NCBI GenBank assembly: GCA_017507125.1
Contig: JAFWBQ010000092.1
Coordinates: forward strand, 20,631-84,630
Length of the DNA stretch: 64,000 nt
Direction: 5' to 3'
Source: Lentisphaeria bacterium
GTDB taxonomy: Bacteria; Verrucomicrobiota; Lentisphaeria; Victivallales; Victivallaceae
How positions within the stretch are numbered: the first letter of the stretch is position 1; each line of letters begins with the position of its first letter. Below, one piece after another: positions 9,497 to 17,234 of this stretch. Both the position numbers and the translations under genes were made by a program. The notes below the pieces were generated by a model. It ran no database searches. It had not been told where the DNA came from and saw only the letters and a program-made list of their open reading frames with translations.

Positions 9497-12451
9497 ATGA
9501 AACTCAAGATTTTTTTGTTACTTTTATGTGCGGCAGGGGCAGGAGTCCTTGCCGCGGCACAGCTGCGTTCTGATTACGATCCGAAACTTCCCCGGAAGGT
9601 GAATGTAGGGCAGAAGAGTGTGATGGTGCTTGATAAAAACACCCACATTGTACTGCCTCCCAAATCAAAACCCACGGCGAAATTTGCCGCAGAAGAGCTT
9701 GCAAAGTTTCTGGGAAAATGTTTTAACAGCAAAATACAGATCGTCCCGGCGCCTATGAAGAACGGAGTTGCCATCGTTGTGGGGGAAAACTCCTATGCCA
9801 AGACCCTTGGCATAGACACCGGGAAATTTGACCGCGACGGTTTTGCCATCAAGTCCGGGAAGAACATGATCGTGATTGCGGGACGGGATTCTGCAAGTGG
9901 TGATCCCGCCCGTAAAAATGATAACTACTTTGAACACGCCACCCTTTTCGGGGCCTATGATTTTCTGGAGCGTTTTGCGGGAGTCCGTTTTTATTTTCCC
10001 GGCGAGTACGGTGTTGTCGTGCCGCAGAAAAAAGCGATTCCTCTGGGCAGTATTGACATTTATGACCGTCCTGACCACTTTCAGCGCCGCAGCAGCGAGT
10101 TCTACAACAAATGGTTTGACTCTGAAAACGCCAAAGGCGGCGCAGTTCTGCAGGATTACCGCCGCCGTTCACAAACCTTTTATGTTCCCTGCTGTCACAG
10201 CTTGGAAAACAGCGGTTACTACCGCCGTTTTGCGAAAACCCATCCTGAATATTTTGCCATTGACCCTCAGGGCAAAATCTACTCTCCCGATCACTGGTCT
10301 GTGGGGAGCGGATGCTATCTTTCTGAAGGGTTCCGCAACGAGATCTTTCTTGACGGCGTTTCTTATTTGAAAGGTGAAGCTCCTGCCAAACGGGGGATCA
10401 TGGCAGGCTATGACCGCAAACCCCAACCCGGATACCGCTGGTCTCCGGTTGTGGGGCAACCCGGATTTTTCAGCGTTATGCCCGGTGACCACCACCGCCG
10501 CTGCCTCTGTCCCAAATGCAAGGCTTATATGGCAAAACACGGCGAAAATGAGTATGTGTGGGATCTTGTTATCGACATTGCCAAACGCATTCAGAAAGCC
10601 GGATTCAAAGCTAAAGTGACCGGTATGTCCTACGCCCGTTACACAGAAGTTCCCAGGCAGAAGCTGCCCTCCAATTTGGAGGTTATGGTTGCCATTACGG
10701 GGCCCTGGGCGGAAAATAATAAGGTTGTCCGCGAAAAGAGTGACGCCCGGATCAGAAGCTGGACCAAAGCTCTGGGGAAAAAGGTGTGGCTCTGGACCTA
10801 TCCCGGAAAACTCAACGCCAACAGCAATCCCGGCATTCCACAGATGGCTCCCCGGACCATCGGTAAATATTACAAGCGTCAGGCACCTTTTACTTTCGGC
10901 TCTTTTTATGAATCAGAATCCGATCAGTGGATCTTCAATTATCTCAACACTTATGTCTATTTCCGCCAGGCATGGGACAACAGTGTGGATATTGATGCCC
11001 TTGTAGATGAACATCACAAGATCATGTTCGGCAAGGCGGCTCCCCTCATGAACCGTTTTTACAACGAACTTGAACGCATCTGGATCACTCAGATCGTTGG
11101 AAGAGTCACCGAAACTGCCCTCGGGCCTGTCGTGACGCCCCCGGTTGCCAATGAAATCTGGGAAAAACTTTATTCCCCTGCCAAATTGAAGCAGTTTGAT
11201 GACCTTTTCGATCAAGCTGAAAAAATCACTTCAGGCGGGTACAAAGAGCGGGTCAGATTCATCCGCAAGCACTTCCTCGGCTCTCTTCAGGAGCGTTCTG
11301 CCAAATATTTCCGGGAAAAAGAAGCTCTTGCAGATTGGAGCTATTATGTGAAAAAACTTGCTCCCGGCGAAAAGATCAATATCGACGGCAAATTTGATGA
11401 AGATGCCTGGAAAAAGAGTGCTGCAACCTATCTGCTGCCCATGAAGGGAGATGTCTGCAAAGTAAAGACAACGGTCAAAGCGCGTATAGACAAGGATTTC
11501 CTCTACTTTGCCTTTGAGTGTTTTGAACCGTTGATGAGTGACCGCAAAGGCGAAAAACGCTCCCGCGATCATAAAGATCTCTGGGGAGACTCCTGCGTTG
11601 AGATCATGCTCGACCCCACCGGAGACGGGAAGGTGTATTACCAGTTTATGATCAACAGCTTCGGCAGTGTTGCGGATTTTAAGAATCTCCGCCGCGGCAA
11701 CTCCGTTGGCAACGATATTTCATGGAACTCAAATATGAAGAGTGCCGTACAGGCTCAGAAAGACCGTTTTACAGTTGAGGTGGCGATCCCCCTCAAGGAT
11801 ATCGGGAAATTTGATCCTGAAAATTTTAAAGCCAATTTCTGCCGCAACCGCGCTCTCAAGCAGACCAGTGACAAAGCTCCTTTTTATGTCTGGTCACCCA
11901 ACCGCATCGGATATCATGAAGTTGAACATTACGGGAAGCTCCTCTTTGTGAAAAAAGATGACGGCAATATGATCAAATACGGAGATTTCCCCTTTGCCTC
12001 ATTCAGAGGAAACTGGGACGTGAACAGTCATGACCCAGTCAAGGGTATGGTCACTGATGAAACCACCTTTATTACGGGAGGCAGAAGTGCTCTTTTCAAC
12101 TGTACTGATCCCAAACAGAACAAGTGGCTTTACAGAAGTCTCCCTCTTAAAGCCAACACCACCTATGCTGTGAGTTTCTACCTGAAGATGGAAAATGTGA
12201 AGTCTGCCGGTAAATACGGCGGATTCCAGATCCTGCTGGGGGACAATAAAAACAATTATTATCCTGATTCGCCCTATACCGGGACTATGCCCTGGACACG
12301 GCAGGGATTTTTCTGGACCACAGGAAAAGACGGAGGAAAAGTTATCAAGGGACGCAGCCGCTGTATCCGTTTCAGTCTGCGTAATGCTACCGGAAAAGTT
12401 TGGATTGACGATTTGAGATTTGTCGAAATAAAAAACGAAGTAAAAAAATAA
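9497..12451 (+). CDS. secreted DUF4838 protein with CBM9-like and C-terminal binding domains (paralogue 2)
   Basis: The protein has 984 aa with the same architecture as its upstream neighbour: signal peptide, N-terminal beta domain, DUF4838 barrel with Cys 336, 338 and 341 in CLCPKC and FGSFYESESD, CBM9-like domain from about residue 630, and a C-terminal beta sandwich. Most differences are scattered substitutions; some DNA tracts are identical (for example 65 bp at 12299-12363). I start at ATG 9497, with AGAAGGG 8 bases upstream, rather than the TTG just before it. The tandem pair may cover two forms of one substrate or serve to raise dosage. Confidence 0.87.
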   Translation: MKLKIFLLLLCAAGAGVLAAAQLRSDYDPKLPRKVNVGQKSVMVLDKNTHIVLPPKSKPTAKFAAEELAKFLGKCFNSKIQIVPAPMKNGVAIVVGENSYAKTLGIDTGKFDRDGFAIKSGKNMIVIAGRDSASGDPARKNDNYFEHATLFGAYDFLERFAGVRFYFPGEYGVVVPQKKAIPLGSIDIYDRPDHFQRRSSEFYNKWFDSENAKGGAVLQDYRRRSQTFYVPCCHSLENSGYYRRFAKTHPEYFAIDPQGKIYSPDHWSVGSGCYLSEGFRNEIFLDGVSYLKGEAPAKRGIMAGYDRKPQPGYRWSPVVGQPGFFSVMPGDHHRRCLCPKCKAYMAKHGENEYVWDLVIDIAKRIQKAGFKAKVTGMSYARYTEVPRQKLPSNLEVMVAITGPWAENNKVVREKSDARIRSWTKALGKKVWLWTYPGKLNANSNPGIPQMAPRTIGKYYKRQAPFTFGSFYESESDQWIFNYLNTYVYFRQAWDNSVDIDALVDEHHKIMFGKAAPLMNRFYNELERIWITQIVGRVTETALGPVVTPPVANEIWEKLYSPAKLKQFDDLFDQAEKITSGGYKERVRFIRKHFLGSLQERSAKYFREKEALADWSYYVKKLAPGEKINIDGKFDEDAWKKSAATYLLPMKGDVCKVKTTVKARIDKDFLYFAFECFEPLMSDRKGEKRSRDHKDLWGDSCVEIMLDPTGDGKVYYQFMINSFGSVADFKNLRRGNSVGNDISWNSNMKSAVQAQKDRFTVEVAIPLKDIGKFDPENFKANFCRNRALKQTSDKAPFYVWSPNRIGYHEVEHYGKLLFVKKDDGNMIKYGDFPFASFRGNWDVNSHDPVKGMVTDETTFITGGRSALFNCTDPKQNKWLYRSLPLKANTTYAVSFYLKMENVKSAGKYGGFQILLGDNKNNYYPDSPYTGTMPWTRQGFFWTTGKDGGKVIKGRSRCIRFSLRNATGKVWIDDLRFVEIKNEVKK

Positions 12452-12518
12452 AACGTTTTCCGGGACAGGAAAAGAGGAAACTGCTCCCGGCGTTTCCAGA
12501 GGAATGACAGGAGTTGTT

Positions 12519-13142
12519 ATGGCAAAAATTTTATTTTTCGGTGATTCCATCACTGCTTACCGGAAAAATTTTATTTCCGCATCGGAGTTTTTTGCGGAAA
12601 ATTTTCCGCAGCATGAGATCATCAATAAAGGTGTCGGCGGTAACGATACAAATCTGGCAAAAGAGCGCTTTCAAAAGGATGTGCTCGACGAAAAGCCGGA
12701 TATGGTCATCTTCTGTTTCGGATGCAATGATGCGGCAATAGATGTCCACAAACAGAAAACAGTTCCGCGGCTGACCGTGGAAGAATATGTGGGGAACTTG
12801 CGTTATTTTATCCGTGAGCTCCGCGCGATCGGTGCAGAAATGATCTTCTGGACCACACCTCCCATGGTGCTGGTGGAGGGGTTGAAACCCTACTACGGTG
12901 GTGAGCCTTACACTTCAAAGGGATTCAACTTTATGCTGGATCAGTTTATTGAGGCCGCCTGCAAACTGATGGAAGAAGAAAAAATCGAAGTCGTCCATAT
13001 CAACAGAGTATTCCGGGAAGTGACCGGAAATGACGAGGCAAAAATGGTTGAACTGCTGCCTGACGGCATGCATCCGAATACGGAAGGGCAGAAGATCATT
13101 TTCCGGGAGTTGAACAAGGCATTTGCAAAGTTTTTCAATTGA
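12519..13142 (+). CDS. SGNH/GDSL-family hydrolase
   Basis: The protein has 207 aa and no signal peptide. The four SGNH blocks are visible: GDSIT (nucleophile Ser), GGND, GCND, and DGMHPN with the catalytic Asp-x2-His. The family includes esterases that remove acetyl groups from sugars. ATG 12519 is chosen because CAGGAG ends 5 bases before it; the upstream ATG at 12504 has no such site. It lies between the DUF4838 pair and a cytoplasmic glycosidase-like gene, so deacetylation of imported oligosaccharides is a fair inference, but not shown. Confidence 0.85.
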   Translation: MAKILFFGDSITAYRKNFISASEFFAENFPQHEIINKGVGGNDTNLAKERFQKDVLDEKPDMVIFCFGCNDAAIDVHKQKTVPRLTVEEYVGNLRYFIRELRAIGAEMIFWTTPPMVLVEGLKPYYGGEPYTSKGFNFMLDQFIEAACKLMEEEKIEVVHINRVFREVTGNDEAKMVELLPDGMHPNTEGQKIIFRELNKAFAKFFN

Positions 13143-13169
13143 TTTGAAAAAGTTAAGGGATATTAGAAA

Positions 13170-15740
13170 ATGAATAAAGAACTTTTTAAGAAATTTGATG
13201 ACATTCCCTGGCCTCCCCGGGGAGAGCTGAGATTTGTGGAAGAAATCAAGGAGTATGAAGAAATCGCTTCTCCGCGCACAAAAAAGATTTATGTGACTAC
13301 GCCGGAACTTCTGCCCGAAGCCGCAAAGATCACTTTTGAACGGCACTTTATCCCTGATGAAAAAGGGTTCCCGCTTACTCTGGTAAAAGATGATTCACTC
13401 TGTGCCGAAGAGTTCATTCTTGATGTGTCAGATGAAAAAATCACCATAACCGCTGCCGATGACAGCGGGTTCCGGTACGGCGTCTGCGAATTGGAAGAAC
13501 GCTTTGCAGGCAGAGATTTTACCGGCACCATCCGGCGTAAGCCCTGGGTGAAACACCGTATATCACGCTGTTTTTTTGCGCCAAACACCCGGCCCCCGTT
13601 GAAACTTGATGAGTTGACCGACGATCAGGATTACTATCCCGAAGCCTATCTTGACCGCATCATGCACGAAAGACTCAATGGTGTTTGGCTGACTCTTTAT
13701 CTCAATGATATGCCCAGTTCTTTCTTCCCGGAGCGGGGAAAAGATGCTGACCGGAGGCTGGCTAAACTTAAAAAAGTTGCTGAACGCTGCGCCAAATACG
13801 GAATCAAATGTTATATTTTCATGGCTGAACCCAGAAGTTTCGCAGGTACTTGGAAAAGTAATACCAAAGAAGATATGGCAAGACATCCGGAACTGGCAAG
13901 TGTTTCAAGAGTTCTGGGGAATGAAGTGACCTATTTCTGCACCACTTCGCCTGAGGGAAAACAGTATATCTCCGAAACTGTGGGCTACATCTTTTCCAAA
14001 GTTCCTGAACTGGGAGGCATCATCAATATCATGTCTCTTGAAAGTTCACACCCCTGTGCGGAGCGCAAACTTTATCCCCATGTTGCCAAATGTGAATGTC
14101 CCCGGTGCTCCCCTTACAGCGGCGCCGAGCTTTATGCTGAAATGGCAAAGACCTTTAACAAGGCCATGAAAAAATACTCTCCTGATGCAGAGTTCTTCGG
14201 CTGGTATTACTCAGCGTTCCACATGCCGGGCGAGCCGGAAAATGAGGTGGTGCAGCAGACTGCCTCCATGTGGCCTGAGGATTGCACTTTGCTTTACAAC
14301 TGCGAAACAGGCGGTGAAAATCAGCAGTGCGGCAGAACCATGATCGTGCAGGATTACTCTCTTTCATGGGCGGGCCCCTCAAACTTCTGGAAAGGTCTTG
14401 TATCAAGAGCGAAAAAGATCGCTGCCAAGATGCAGACCGGCGTTTCTCATGAAGATGCGACTGTTCCTTATTTCCCTGTTCCGGATATCCTCTTTGAGCG
14501 TTATCAGGGACTCCATGCTGTGGGCAACTGCGAAGCTGTGATGCAATGCTGGTATTTCGGAAGTGTTCCCAGTATTATGAACAAAGCTGCCGGAAGACTT
14601 TCCTTTTCCCCCATGCCTGCCAGCGATCAGGAGTTCCTGCTGGAACTGGCAGCTCCTGACTGGGGAGAACATGCTCTTAAAGTGGCACAGGCGTGGAAGG
14701 CATTTTCACTTTCCTACCGGAATTTCCCTGAATGCATCGCTTTCAAATGGGCTGGTCCTCTGCACTTTTCCATTGTCTACCCCTGGTATGTGTATCCCGC
14801 CGATCTGCCTATTTCCCCCAGCTACACTCAGGCGTTCCCCAAGAACTCCGGTGACCGTATCGGTGAGTGTGTGGGATATGCTTTCACCTTTGCCGAGATC
14901 CGCAGCCAGCTGAAACTGATGGATGAACTGTGGCAGAAAGGTATGGCACTGCTTGAACCCTGCTGTGATACAGAGCTGCGTAAAAAAGAACTGCGTGTGG
15001 CAGAGGCCATCGGTTTGCAGTTTGCTTCAACCCGCCGCCTCTTTGAATTTTATTATCTGCGTGATGATATGATTTTCAACGGCAATGACAACAAAAAAGC
15101 TATGAAAGAGCTTGTTGCCGCTGAAATCGAGGCGACGCTCAAGATGGCGGAACTCTGCAAACTGGATTCCCGTCTGGGATATCATTCTGAGGTGGAAAGC
15201 TACTGTTTCTTCCCGGAAAAACTTTATGCCAGAGCAGAGCTCCTCAAAGATGCCGCCGCCGATCTTGATGACTACAAGATGGACTCTCAGGCCGTGCTGG
15301 ACTACAAGGGGATCCCCGGAAAGACCATTCCTGTTTCCTCTTTTGCCCAGTGGCAGAAGTTGGGCGAAGTGGAGTTCAAAGCATCTGCGGATGACAAAAA
15401 TTTAGTCTTCATGTTCCGCAACATTACTGAGAAGATCCGCCTTGATCTTGAGCCGGGAAGATTGTGCCGGGTGATAGATATCCGCATCGACACGCCTGAG
15501 ACTCACGGTCATGATGCCGACTTCATCAAAGGGGTGAATTTCCTCCACGACAACGGCGTTGTAACAGTGACCATTGAACGTGACAAGTTTGAGGGGTTCA
15601 GAGTCAGTGACAAGATGCCTTGGCGTTTCAATATTTCAACCCCCACAGGCGCTTTGAGTCCTCTGCACCCCTGGCCCCGCCGCCTCTGTCAGGGCGATGG
15701 AAATCCTGCCGACCTGCTTTATCTTGACTCAGAGAAGTAA
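13170..15740 (+). CDS. cytoplasmic glycoside hydrolase-like protein, distant DUF4838/GH20-type
   Basis: The protein has 856 aa and no signal peptide. Residues 45-120 resemble the GH20b/GH67 N-terminal beta domain (ITITAADDSGFRYGVCELEE). A TIM-barrel-like region follows to about 500, with LNGVWLTLYLND, RHPELAS, and a C-x-C-x2-C motif at Cys 308, 310 and 313 (CECPRC). That motif matches the DUF4838 proteins upstream. The C-terminal third is helical, then beta. The likely job is hydrolysis of oligosaccharides after uptake. It lies 27 bp behind the SGNH gene. Its last 12 bases overlap the convergent RACo-like gene. I cannot assign a GH family. Confidence 0.7.
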   Translation: MNKELFKKFDDIPWPPRGELRFVEEIKEYEEIASPRTKKIYVTTPELLPEAAKITFERHFIPDEKGFPLTLVKDDSLCAEEFILDVSDEKITITAADDSGFRYGVCELEERFAGRDFTGTIRRKPWVKHRISRCFFAPNTRPPLKLDELTDDQDYYPEAYLDRIMHERLNGVWLTLYLNDMPSSFFPERGKDADRRLAKLKKVAERCAKYGIKCYIFMAEPRSFAGTWKSNTKEDMARHPELASVSRVLGNEVTYFCTTSPEGKQYISETVGYIFSKVPELGGIINIMSLESSHPCAERKLYPHVAKCECPRCSPYSGAELYAEMAKTFNKAMKKYSPDAEFFGWYYSAFHMPGEPENEVVQQTASMWPEDCTLLYNCETGGENQQCGRTMIVQDYSLSWAGPSNFWKGLVSRAKKIAAKMQTGVSHEDATVPYFPVPDILFERYQGLHAVGNCEAVMQCWYFGSVPSIMNKAAGRLSFSPMPASDQEFLLELAAPDWGEHALKVAQAWKAFSLSYRNFPECIAFKWAGPLHFSIVYPWYVYPADLPISPSYTQAFPKNSGDRIGECVGYAFTFAEIRSQLKLMDELWQKGMALLEPCCDTELRKKELRVAEAIGLQFASTRRLFEFYYLRDDMIFNGNDNKKAMKELVAAEIEATLKMAELCKLDSRLGYHSEVESYCFFPEKLYARAELLKDAAADLDDYKMDSQAVLDYKGIPGKTIPVSSFAQWQKLGEVEFKASADDKNLVFMFRNITEKIRLDLEPGRLCRVIDIRIDTPETHGHDADFIKGVNFLHDNGVVTVTIERDKFEGFRVSDKMPWRFNISTPTGALSPLHPWPRRLCQGDGNPADLLYLDSEK

Positions 15741-17117
15741 GAGTCCGGCGGTAAAGTTCGCCTCAAATCCGGGACATTCATTCAAATGGATCTCCCGGAT
15801 TTTTTTTGACAGTCCGGACATTTCTTCAAGAACTCCCGGCGTTACGGCGCAGTGTGCCGCTCCGGCAAGACTCAGATTGCCGCAGATAAGGGCGGGGCAG
15901 GGGGGGAGAAGTCCGATTTTCCGGGCGGACTCCGGATCAAGATAGCGGGCGAATCCCCCAGCGATCTTCAGACGGCGGAGTGGCTCCCCGCAGTATTGCT
16001 CCAATGTTTTGACTGCAGCATAAACGGCTGCTTTTGCCTTCAGGAGTTCGGCGATATCCTCTTCATTGACACTGATCCCGGGGGCGATTTCAAAACATTT
16101 TGCTCCTGAAGTGAATCTGCCGAAACGGTCAAGGTTCCCTCTGGCTCTTTCAACGGCGAGAAAATCCACCAGAGCAGAGCCGCAAAGCCCATAAGGTTTT
16201 ATGCCGCCGATGACGGAAATTCTGCCGTCGCTACAGTAATGATCTATGGCGCCGGGGGCTGCCCGGGAGCCGCAGGAGATTCCGGCGCCTTCAAAAGCGG
16301 GACCGGCGGCGGCAGAGGTGCCGAAAAGTCCGGCGGAACTCAGGAAGATGATTTCACAGTTTGTGCCGAGATCAATGAGCATTTCCCCCACTTCAAGTTG
16401 GGATTCATAGAGGCCTGCTGTAATATCTCCTCCCAGAAGTCCTGTCAGAGAGGGGAGTGTCACTACACTTTTCTCTCCCCAGAGATCCCGGCGCTCAGGG
16501 AAAAGAAGCTGAGGCGCCTTGAAGGGATAAAAACCGATGGAAAAGGGCGAGATCCCGTGAAGAAAGCAATTCATTACCGTATTTCCAGCAATTCCTATGC
16601 GTTCAACGTTTTGGTAATCAAGTTCTTCAAGAAGTTTTTTGATGGTTTCAAGCAGAGCGCTTCTCAACGCAGAGAAATTTTCTTTTGAGTTTGCAATGCG
16701 GCTCATTACATTGTCGCCGAAAGAGATTTGATTGTTGAAGGCACTTGCACTTTTAACGATAGAGCCGTTTTCGATCCTTGCCGCCGCGATGGTGGTAGTT
16801 CCCATATCCACGGCAATGACCGCTTCTGCAAGACGGGGGAGTGCCGGAACATTGCTCCACGTTTCTGCAGATTGCGGAGGGGAAGTTTGTTCATCGGGTA
16901 TTTCTATGGTACCGATACAGCTTTTCAGGCGTGTGATACAGGCAACGGCAGTTGCAGGAGCCGGAAGAAGTTTGCCTTCTGACTCCCAGAGTCCCGACAG
17001 GAGTTTGACGCGGCATTTGCCGCACCCCTTGTGGAGCGTGCAATCCGACTTCATTCCCCGTCCGGTACGGCGCAGAAGATCTGAAAGGATTTCTCTGTTT
17101 TTGACTTCAATGATCAT
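15729..17117 (-). CDS. RACo-like [2Fe-2S] ferredoxin/ASKHA protein (DUF4445), short form
   Basis: The protein has 462 aa. The N-terminal ferredoxin part has CTLHKGCGKC (C-x5-C-x2-C) and a later Cys in VACIT, as in [2Fe-2S] clusters. From about residue 105, AVDMGTTTIA starts an ASKHA ATPase fold, followed by the DUF4445 signature SAAAGPAFEGAGISCG. Known members, called RACo, reactivate corrinoid proteins of methyltransferase systems. They are usually over 600 aa; this one lacks the long linker region. No corrinoid protein or methyltransferase gene is nearby. I start at the ATG ending at 17115 because the promoter lies directly in front; the ATG at 17141 would be inside it. Confidence 0.8.
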   Translation of the reverse strand: MIIEVKNREILSDLLRRTGRGMKSDCTLHKGCGKCRVKLLSGLWESEGKLLPAPATAVACITRLKSCIGTIEIPDEQTSPPQSAETWSNVPALPRLAEAVIAVDMGTTTIAAARIENGSIVKSASAFNNQISFGDNVMSRIANSKENFSALRSALLETIKKLLEELDYQNVERIGIAGNTVMNCFLHGISPFSIGFYPFKAPQLLFPERRDLWGEKSVVTLPSLTGLLGGDITAGLYESQLEVGEMLIDLGTNCEIIFLSSAGLFGTSAAAGPAFEGAGISCGSRAAPGAIDHYCSDGRISVIGGIKPYGLCGSALVDFLAVERARGNLDRFGRFTSGAKCFEIAPGISVNEEDIAELLKAKAAVYAAVKTLEQYCGEPLRRLKIAGGFARYLDPESARKIGLLPPCPALICGNLSLAGAAHCAVTPGVLEEMSGLSKKIREIHLNECPGFEANFTAGLLLL

Positions 17118-17125
17118 AATGGTAT

Positions 17126-17154
17126 AAGATACCATATTCACAGTGAAATGTCAA
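17126..17154 (-). promoter_or_regulatory. sigma70-type promoter of RACo-like gene, nearly leaderless
   Basis: TTGACA (17149-17154), 17 bp, TATCTT (17126-17131) on the minus strand. The start codon begins 9 bases after the -10, so the mRNA would have almost no leader. Confidence 0.65.
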
Positions 17155-17164
17155 GGGCTTTTAC

Positions 17165-17193
17165 TTGATTTATCCTGACTTTGGTGCTATATT
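17165..17193 (+). promoter_or_regulatory. sigma70-type promoter of peptidase U32 gene
   Basis: TTGATT (17165-17170), 17 bp, TATATT (17188-17193), divergent from the RACo-like promoter. Confidence 0.65.
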
Positions 17194-17234
17194 TAACACT
17201 GAATATGAAATAATATTTATTGGAGATGTGTGAC

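Noticed and set aside
12476..12497. GGAAAC/GTTTCC stem between DUF4838 and SGNH genes
   Set aside because: Only 6 bp without a T-run; not strong enough to call a terminator.
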